This document shows positions 1 to 4,569 of a DNA stretch of 5,105 nucleotides, one piece after another; positions within the stretch are counted from its first letter, which is position 1, and every line of letters starts with the position of its first letter. The notes beneath the pieces are model-generated. The model had not been told where the DNA came from and did no database searches. It saw only the letters and a program-made list of their open reading frames with translations. The translations under genes and the position numbers were made by a program. Source of the DNA: Globobulimina sp. (taxonomy: Eukaryota; Foraminifera; Rotaliida); the NCBI GenBank assembly GCA_003354225.1, contig PIVH01000724.1:1-5105 (forward strand), given 5' to 3'.

Positions 1-81
1 GAGACACAAACGATCGAGGACATTAAGCTCAAAGCAAAACTTTTTTGTCTTCGCAGCATCAAAAACAATGGATGCCCGTAG
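1..81 (+). CDS. Possible 3' tip of an upstream coding exon (partial)
   Basis: Frame 1 is open from the first base to a TAG at 79-81 and reads as a plausible charged peptide of 26 residues beginning ETQTIEDIKLKAK and ending KNNGCP. Its base composition is less AT-rich than the intergenic DNA further on, and it stops just where the hairpin array begins. This could be the C-terminus of a gene lying outside the window. Alternatively the exon could end at a GT inside CCCGTAGCA near 78. Frame 2 is also open here, so the assignment is weak, and no family can be recognised from so short a piece. Confidence 0.22.
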   Translation, partial: ETQTIEDIKLKAKLFCLRSIKNNGCP

Positions 82-105
82 CAGCGAATTTATTATGGTA
101 TTTAT

Positions 106-560
106 GGCGGCGAAGCCGCCTCATTGTAGTTATTATGGTATTCATGGCGGCGAAGCCGCATCATTCTATTTATTATGGTATTATGGCGGCGAAGCCGCCT
201 CATTGTATTGTATTATTTATTGTATTTATGGCGGCGAAGCCGCCTCATTATATTGTATTTATTTTGGTATTTATGGCGGCGAAGCCGCTTCATCAGCAGA
301 TATTGCATTTATTTATGATATTTATGGCGGCGAAGCCGCCGCATCTTATTTATTTTGGTATTTATGGCGGCGAAGCCGCCGCATCGAATTCTATTTATTA
401 TGGTATTATGGCGGCGAAGCCGTCGCATCGTATTCTATTTATTTTGGTATTTATTTATGGTATCTATGGCGGCGAAGCCGTCATCGTATTTATTGTGGTA
501 TTTATGGCGGCGAAGCCGCCGCATCAGTCGATATTGTATTTATTTTGCTATTTATGGCGG
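106..560. repeat. Array of 11 GC-rich hairpin units (GGCGGC-GAA-GCCGCC)
   Basis: Eleven near-identical 15-nt palindromes start at 106, 146, 185, 230, 275, 326, 366, 410, 468, 506 and 546, at irregular start-to-start spacings of 38 to 58 nt. Each is a 6-bp stem GGCGGC/GCCGCC around a 3-nt loop. Seven are identical in the stem; the units at 146, 275, 410 and 468 each change one base near the 3' end of the stem. The loop is GAA in ten units and GGA in the last. AT-rich spacers of the form TCATTGTATTTATTATGGTA separate the units and are themselves related, so the true unit is about 40-45 nt. A degenerate half-unit precedes the array (about 80-105). The spacer GCATCAGTCGATAT follows both of the last two units, pointing to a recent duplication. 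Function is unknown. Confidence 0.96.
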
Positions 561-596
561 CGGAGCCGCCGCATCAGTCGATATCCATATAAAATA

Positions 597-660
597 GTGA
601 TGATAGCTCAATACGAGCATCTTATTAAAGAAGATTTGGGTCTAAATCCCAATCATCACA
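597..660 (+). ncRNA. tRNA-like element 1 (degenerate, no variable loop)
   Basis: A full cloverleaf can be drawn. The acceptor stem GTGATGA (597-603) pairs with TCATCAC (653-659), followed by an A. TA forms the 8-9 linker. The D stem is GCTC/GAGC (606-609, 615-618) with a 5-nt loop. The anticodon stem is ATCTT/AAGAT (619-623, 631-635) with the 7-nt loop ATTAAAG, giving UAA by position. The T stem is TTGGG/CCCAA (636-640, 648-652) with loop TCTAAAT. The element is only 63 nt. The variable region is absent and the D loop lacks GG. The T-loop TCTAAAT departs from the usual TTCAAAT, so box B is damaged. Leu tRNAs, which a UAA anticodon would imply, are class II with a long variable arm, so this is more likely a tRNA-derived repeat or pseudogene than a working tRNA. 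Confidence 0.55.
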
Positions 661-667
661 TATTTAA

Positions 668-680
668 TTTTTGTTTTTTT
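668..680 (+). terminator. T-rich pol III-type terminator after tRNA-like element 1
   Basis: Runs of five T (668-672) and seven T (674-680), separated by one G, lie 9 nt past the acceptor stem. Pol III stops at runs of four or more T, so this fits the 3' end of a tRNA-type transcript. In such AT-rich DNA, T-runs also arise by chance. Confidence 0.35.
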
Positions 681-704
681 GTTTCTATTTATGATATCTA
701 GGGA

Positions 705-713
705 CTATAAAAG
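705..713 (+). promoter_or_regulatory. TATA-box-like motif CTATAAAAG
   Basis: CTATAAAAG matches the eukaryotic TATA consensus well and stands just downstream of CTAGGG. No ATG-initiated gene follows within a sensible distance; the next coding region begins about 690 nt away. It may be coincidental given the base composition. Confidence 0.15.
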
Positions 714-772
714 TGTTTTTTTGTTTCTGTTTTATAATTCTTGTATACAATAATAGGTTTTTGCATAGCATA

Positions 773-799
773 ATAAAAGTAAAATAAAGTTACTTTTAT
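773..799. repeat. Perfect 10-bp inverted repeat (hairpin)
   Basis: ATAAAAGTAA (773-782) is the exact reverse complement of TTACTTTTAT (790-799), leaving a 7-nt loop. It can form a hairpin in either strand. No U-run or gene lies immediately after it, so a terminator role is not supported. Confidence 0.7.
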
Positions 800-801
800 A
801 G

Positions 802-838
802 GCGTTTTTGGGAATAAAATTTCATTTTAGGGAAACGC
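802..838. repeat. Nested inverted repeat GCGTTT...AAACGC
   Basis: GCGTTT (802-807) pairs with AAACGC (833-838). Inside it, AAAAT and ATTTT can form a second short stem, and GGG trinucleotides lie on both sides. It could fold into an interrupted hairpin. The arms are short, so chance occurrence is possible. Confidence 0.35.
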
Positions 839-946
839 AAGCTTTTAATTGACACAAATGTTTCTGTATTTTAATTTCTGTGAAAACCTTTCAAGAGTAA
901 GTATTAGTATTTTATCAGAAGTCAGTAAAATCGAGGCTGGTAACGA

Positions 947-977
947 GTGATGATAGCTCATTGTGATGATAGCTCAT
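947..977 (+). repeat. 16-nt-period tandem duplication of the tRNA-like 5' end
   Basis: The 15-mer GTGATGATAGCTCAT occurs at 947-961 and again at 963-977. It contains the acceptor 5' strand, the TA linker and the first half of the D arm of tRNA-like element 2. Either copy could pair with the acceptor 3' strand at 1017-1023. Using the outer copy gives a 77-nt molecule and the inner copy a 61-nt one. Confidence 0.9.
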
Positions 978-1024
978 GGAGCATCTTATCAAATAAGATT
1001 TGGGTTCAAATCCCAATCATCACA
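963..1024 (+). ncRNA. tRNA-like element 2 (intact box B, no variable loop)
   Basis: This has the same architecture as element 1. The acceptor is GTGATGA/TCATCAC (963-969, 1017-1023). The D stem is GCTC/GAGC with a 3-nt loop. The anticodon stem is ATCTT/AAGAT (983-987, 995-999) around ATCAAAT, giving CAA by position. The T stem is TTGGG/CCCAA with the canonical loop TTCAAAT. The B-box core GGGTTCAAATCCC (1002-1014) is a good pol III promoter element, and TAGCTCATGG (970-979) resembles a shortened A box. There is no variable region and the D loop is too short for a classical tRNA. It reads like a tRNA with segments deleted from the D and anticodon arms. Its TAGCTCA...GAGCATC backbone resembles eukaryotic class I tRNAs such as tRNA-Lys. 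It is likely a tRNA-derived SINE head or a pseudogene; transcription by pol III is plausible. Confidence 0.6.
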
Positions 1025-1030
1025 TTTTTT
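1025..1030 (+). terminator. T6 pol III-type terminator after tRNA-like element 2
   Basis: TTTTTT follows directly after the CACA end of tRNA-like element 2, and a second T6 run follows after one G. The position is as expected for pol III termination of a short transcript driven by the intact B box just upstream. Confidence 0.45.
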
Positions 1031-1138
1031 GTTTTTTATTTTGTGATGCAGCCAATGTTTGTTTTTATTATGTACAAGTTGTGTTTTTCTTTTCTATTTT
1101 ACTACCTCTAGGGCTTTTGACAAAGGAATTTCTGAAAA
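1031..1138. other. T-rich spacer with CTAGGG tail motif
   Basis: No coding region is seen. The segment 1091-1113 begins TTTCTATTTT and ends CTCTAGGG. The segment 682-703, which follows tRNA-like element 1 at a shorter distance, begins TTTCTATTTA and ends ATCTAGGG. The recurrence suggests that both are tails of one repeat family. Confidence 0.45.
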
Positions 1139-1157
1139 GGAAGGATCATATCCTTCC
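1139..1157. repeat. 8-bp inverted repeat at the minisatellite edge
   Basis: GGAAGGAT (1139-1146) is the exact reverse complement of ATCCTTCC (1150-1157), with a 3-nt CAT loop. The right arm is the first unit of the following minisatellite, so this is a hairpin at the array boundary. Confidence 0.65.
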
Positions 1158-1191
1158 CATATCCTTCCCATATCCTTCCTATATCCTTCCT
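1148..1191. repeat. Minisatellite, 4 units of 11 bp (ATATCCTTCCY)
   Basis: Four head-to-tail units start at 1148, 1159, 1170 and 1181. Units 1 and 2 end in C and units 3 and 4 end in T; they are otherwise identical. The array runs straight into the next repeat block, whose units also have a period near 11. Confidence 0.93.
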
Positions 1192-1393
1192 ATATGTATC
1201 CAAGATATATCCAGATGTATCTCAGATATATCTGATGTATCTCCGATGTATCTCAGATATATCCAGATATATCTCAGATATATATCAACGTATCGAGATA
1301 CATCTGAGATACATCTGAGATATATCTAGATAGATCTGAGATACATCTGAGATACATCTGGTTATATCTGAGATACATCCAAGATACATCTGG
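1192..1393. repeat. 11-bp-period array with polarity switch (foldback minisatellite)
   Basis: The right half (about 1294-1393) holds exact AGATACATCTG units at 1296-1306, 1307-1317, 1339-1349, 1350-1360 and 1382-1392, with variants between them. The left half (about 1192-1286) holds the reverse complement, CAGATGTATCT at 1212-1222, and degenerate copies such as CAGATATATCT. The change of orientation falls near 1287-1293 (AACGTAT). The two halves, each about 95-100 nt, can therefore pair imperfectly into a long hairpin. The unit is itself nearly self-complementary, since AGATATATCT is a perfect palindrome, so many local foldings compete. The array abuts the coding region starting at 1402. Confidence 0.9.
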
Positions 1394-1401
1394 TTTGTTG
1401 A

Positions 1402-3005
1402 TTGCGACACGCTGATGCCATACGACGCAATATTATATTAAGACAATTCATATTCGATCGACACGCAGATATTTTCAGACATTGCACAAAATTGCAGCAA
1501 CATGAACATCATTTACAAAAATATGATTTTGACATTAGTATTGGTAAAGAATTCAAGCCATATTTATTATGTTTAGAACATAAATGTATCGTTAAAATGA
1601 AATCGATGCAAAATGTTGAACGACATTTACAAAATTTACACAAACCATTATATGACCAATTTATTAAAGAAGAGTCGTGGACTGAAAGGAAACCAAAAAC
1701 ATTAGAATCAAAAACAGAAACATTAGAAACAGATATTGGTAAACAAAGAAACAGAGAGTGGGAAACCTGCGATAATAAAAATTACAGAAACAAGAATAAG
1801 AAACAAAAATTGTGCACAGAGAGTGAAAATGATGAGCCATATAATGATGATTTATTAGATGACTATGAATGGAGCAAATATCTGCCAGCATTAAGTGATG
1901 AAAATGAGGACGATGACGTTTTAAAGAATAATATCACAAATAATAATGCAGCAAATTTTAATTTTGAAAATAATGATAATAAATCAAATAAATCACATTT
2001 ATCAACAACAAATTCAACATCAACACCAACACCGATACCGTTACCAATAACATTTGCAAATATATGTAAATTCAATGTCGATTTACCAAATATTGATGAT
2101 ATTACAGCACAAATAAAAGATTTAAATGCCATAAATTTACCACCTTTGCATTTACCATCAAAGCAAACACCATTTTCAATTTCAACATTATCTCCAATAT
2201 CATCGCCAACAGCAACGCCAACAGCAACGCCAACATCATCGCCAACAGCAACTCCAACTGCAACACCAACAGCATCGGCAACAAAAATAACAGCAGAAAA
2301 GGCAAAAGAATGTAATTTATTTAGTATTGAGCCCAAACCAAATGACTCAGAAACACCTTCAACAAAACCACCGACTTTAAAAGAGTTCAATGCATTTTTT
2401 GAAGAGGCCAAAGTTATAAAAAAAACAAAAATAAACAATACAAAGTTAAGTGTGAATTTTTATACACTTTTGTATAATACAAAATATCTCAAATTTAGTG
2501 GTGGTTTTGCCTGCAATGATATCATTGAAATAGATTTAAATGGATTACAATATAATGGGTGGTCAGTATCAAAATGTAATTATAACGATGGATATTCATT
2601 ATGTCAATGGTGTAGTATTAGGAAAATTGAATATTTTCATTGGGGTCCAACTATGAAAAATCACCTCATTGTTCATGTTAAACAATGCGTTAATCACAAA
2701 CCGTATGAAATTGTTAATTTATTATTTGAAAAAAGAAAAATTGAGATTATTGCACCTGAATTTATTACGCCGCATCCATTTATTATACGATTAATTGATA
2801 CGTTTGATAAAAATAATAAAAAATATAAAACAAGCAAACAAATTATAAGAAGCGCAGTAAGCAACACAGGATATTTTATATCAAAAGAATTATATAACAC
2901 AATTTTTAAAAATCTATTGAAAAAAATGAATTTGCGACGAACATGGGATCAAATTAATATTTTATATCAAAATCAAGAAAATGAGCGAGTTTTGCAGCAA
3001 ACGAA
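1402..3005 (+). CDS. Zinc-finger-like hypothetical protein, 5' coding exon
   Basis: The frame opens with TTG after a TGA at 1399-1401. The first ATG is at 1597, residue 66 counting from 1402, but coding character begins earlier, so the true start is probably in a missing upstream exon. Residues 57-80 form a C2H2-type finger, C57-x4-C62-x12-H75-x4-H80, loosely reminiscent of fungal OrsD/DUF3505 fingers. A basic stretch RNKNKKQKL (129-137) could be a nuclear localisation signal. Residues 141-176 are acidic, the next ~130 are N/S/T/P-rich, and 269-292 are Pro-Thr-Ala repeats. A second cluster, C401-x2-C404-x16-H421-x3-H425-x3-C429, lies in a more ordered C-terminal part. The frame meets TAG at 3007-3009, which I place inside an intron, so that coding continues at 3060. 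DNA binding and nuclear location are inferences; the family is not recognised, and a transposon-encoded protein is one possibility. Confidence 0.78.
2206..2277 (+). repeat. Coding minisatellite, 6 units of 12 nt (Pro-Thr-Ala-Thr)
   Basis: Six in-frame 12-nt units related to CCAACAGCAACG encode PTAT-type tetrapeptides (PTAT, PTAT, PTSS, PTAT, PTAT, PTAS) at residues 269-292 of the zinc-finger-like protein. This is a low-complexity, probably disordered linker between the acidic region and the C-terminal ordered part, and a likely site of length variation. Confidence 0.9.
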
Positions 3006-3059
3006 GTAGATAAATAATGCAAATACAGCAAATATCATATTTAGTTATACATTTTTTAG
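3006..3059 (+). other. Candidate 54-nt phase-2 intron containing the in-frame TAG
   Basis: The segment begins GTAGAT and ends ACATTTTTTAG. Its removal joins AA (3004-3005) to G (3060), giving a Lys codon, and keeps frame 1 open for a further 448 codons. The only in-frame stop between 1402 and 4405 lies inside it. Support comes from the downstream frame, which has no ATG until 3817 and so cannot easily be its own gene. Weak points are the non-ideal donor (GTAGAT) and the lack of an obvious branch-point motif. Alternatives are stop-codon readthrough or an inactivating nonsense mutation. Confidence 0.5.
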
Positions 3060-4407
3060 GGGAGTAATAATTGCATCATTTACTGATATAACAATTTATT
3101 TTGTTAATAAAATATATGATGAATTGCATACAATTCCATGGCAAGAATATAATGTCGACGGTGTGGAATCGTGTACAAAATATAAAGTATACAATTTAGG
3201 CCATAAAAAAATTGGATACAAAAACGGCCATTGTTTACTATATAATGAGTTGGGATGGATTGTGGGTGATATTCCATTACAAAATGCCATTGAATCAAAT
3301 GACAACATTGGTAATTTTATTAGAGATTCAATATGGAGACAAATAACACATCCAAGAAGTGTTCGTGCGCATTTATTAAAAATTAAATTCGGTACAGACG
3401 CAGCAAAAAAACATGGAAACGTTATTGTTTCCACTATTAAGCCAGGATTAAAACAGTTATGTTTGGATTATCAAAAAAATCATAAATTGGAACAAAATTA
3501 TAACAATTTCGAAATAAATGGACATAAATATGATTTTGATAAAGTCAATGGGCTTATTGCCAAAGAAATAACTCATATTGTTCGAAAATCGACAAATTTA
3601 ATACCTATAAATCACCAAGAATATGAAGCATTGTCTGAGGCATTTTGGGCTGTTAATTATCGCTCGAAAATAGCCACAAATTTTATTGATATTACCGATT
3701 ATAAACAATTTATAATTAATGAAGAACAAAAAACGATTGATTTAAATACTTTGATTGGAAAATATAAATTAAAATATTCATTTGAAGAGTTATGTAAATT
3801 CCAATCGATATTTAAAATGTGGTGTTATTTAAAAGAGACAGAATCATTAGAATTAAAACAAACGATTTTAGATAAATTAAATAAGCAAAACGAAGTTAAA
3901 AAGCAAGTCTCTAATTTGATTGTGCATTTTGTTACAATTTATCCTCCAGAATTTGCATACCGTTTGCTGTCAATATTACATTTTGGTACTTGTTGGGATG
4001 ATTTATTAGATGTTAAGCAACAAATTGATTTAAAATGCATTAAAAATGAGACGATTTATTTAGTAAAAATTACAGAATTCACAGTACCGCCCCCAATTTA
4101 TAATGAAATGTTATTATTTGCAATCCCTGAATTTGATGGTAAATTATTTGATGAATATGCATATAAAAACAAGTGTTTCCAGACACCTCGACATTGCCAA
4201 TCATATTCATTAGCATTATATTGGTGGTTTAATAAAGTTACAATTTTTGCGCATCCATCAGAGACGAAACCAGTGATAAATACAGATAGAAAAAAGTGGA
4301 AAACACGACTTAATGTCTTGTATAATATGGTACATATTTTAGCGATTTATAATGGTAAATTTTGGAGTAATTTTAAGCAAATGTGTTCAAACAAAAATGA
4401 AGTCTGA
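3060..4407 (+). CDS. Zinc-finger-like hypothetical protein, continuation exon
   Basis: Frame 1 is open from 3010 to the TGA at 4405-4407. With the proposed intron, coding resumes at 3060 with GVIIASFTDITIYF and adds 448 residues, giving about 983 in total counted from 1402. The first in-frame ATG is at 3817, and codon use is uniform with the upstream exon, so this is a continuation and not a separate gene. The region is globular-looking, with regular hydrophobic spacing and no clear signal peptide or membrane segment. It has scattered Cys and His and an aromatic-rich end (CQSYSLALYWWFNK, about 4195-4236). I recognise no enzyme motif or family. Candidate donors GTAAAT (4355) and GTAATT (4367) near the end mean the TGA might itself be intronic, with more exons beyond. 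Confidence 0.72.
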
Positions 4408-4415
4408 CATTTTAG

Positions 4416-4568
4416 ATGGATACGATTATTGGATTATATAAAAATATATTTATTTTAAATGAGAATTATTACAACTTACGCGCTGAAATTGAAGAAGAAT
4501 TACGCGCTGAAATTATGAATTTATGTATTGCTTTATTTAAAATGTTTGATGAATTAATTAATATATAA
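4416..4568 (+). CDS. Small open frame with LRAEI repeat (50 codons)
   Basis: Frame 3 runs from ATG at 4416 to TAA at 4566-4568. The product starts MDTIIGLYKNIFIL and has a charged helical-looking middle with a repeated LRAEI motif, then a hydrophobic end (LCIALFKMFDELINI). The ATG follows directly after CATTTTAG, a good splice acceptor, so it may be an exon instead of an independent gene. A donor GTACAT at 4330 would join in phase 0 (86-nt intron). The frame overlaps the open frame leading to the next coding region by 8 nt, in a different frame. The product is unrecognised. Confidence 0.3.
   Translation: MDTIIGLYKNIFILNENYYNLRAEIEEELRAEIMNLCIALFKMFDELINI
4476..4514 (+). repeat. 15-nt direct repeat TTACGCGCTGAAATT, two copies
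   Basis: Exact copies lie at 4476-4490 and 4500-4514, offset by 24 nt, that is 8 codons. Both copies read in the same frame as LRAEI within the 50-codon open frame, consistent with an in-frame duplication. They contain GCGC, which is rare in this AT-rich neighbourhood. Confidence 0.85.
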
Positions 4569-4569
4569 T

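Larger units (their letters stand above)
661..946. other. AT-rich non-coding spacer between the two tRNA-like elements
   Basis: No reading frame of useful length is present. The stretch contains T-runs, a TATA-like motif, one strong inverted repeat (773-799), a weaker nested inverted repeat (802-838) and a tail motif around 682-703 that recurs after the second tRNA-like element. It may be the body of a tRNA-derived repeat or plain intergenic DNA. Confidence 0.5.

Noticed and set aside
106-560. CRISPR array
   Set aside because: The 15-nt repeats are too short and are perfect palindromes. The spacers are related to one another and vary irregularly in length, the host appears eukaryotic, and no cas-like gene is present.
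45-701. Long open frames across the hairpin array (218, 174 and 80 codons, with MAAKPPH, YGGEAA and WRRSRR repeat peptides)
   Set aside because: All three frames are largely open because the GC-rich unit and its spacers contain few stops. The peptides are direct readings of the DNA repeat at changing register, with irregular spacing not divisible by three. No selection for one frame is visible.
597-1024. Functional tRNA-Leu genes (positional anticodons TAA and CAA)
   Set aside because: Leu tRNAs need a long variable arm, whereas these have none. The D loops lack GG and are too short, and element 1 has a damaged T loop.
1000-1329. 109-codon open frame ending in SYIL/DIS-type repeats
   Set aside because: It starts inside tRNA-like element 2 and runs through the two minisatellites. 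Its C-terminal half is simply the translated 11-bp repeats.
1401-1431. Short inverted repeat ATTGCG...CGCAAT at the start of the coding region
   Set aside because: It is only 6 bp with a long loop in AT-rich DNA; chance is a sufficient explanation.
1863-2438. Minus-strand 191-codon frame and nested minus-strand frames
   Set aside because: These are antisense shadows of the + strand coding exon. The GVAVGVAVG peptide is the reverse reading of the Pro-Thr-Ala minisatellite.
3096-3434. Minus-strand frames of 112 and 64 codons
   Set aside because: They lie opposite the continuation exon, which is open for 465 codons in its own frame with consistent codon use. The antisense peptides have no coding character.
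3124-4407. Independent gene starting at TTG 3124
   Set aside because: The frame is open further upstream to 3010, the TTG is not a plausible eukaryotic start, and no in-frame ATG occurs until 3817. Continuation from the upstream exon explains it better.
4402-4415. 14-nt intron GTCTGACATTTTAG removing the TGA at 4405
   Set aside because: It is far too short for spliceosomal splicing and, in phase 0, only connects to the 50-codon frame. A longer intron using the same acceptor is the more sensible option.
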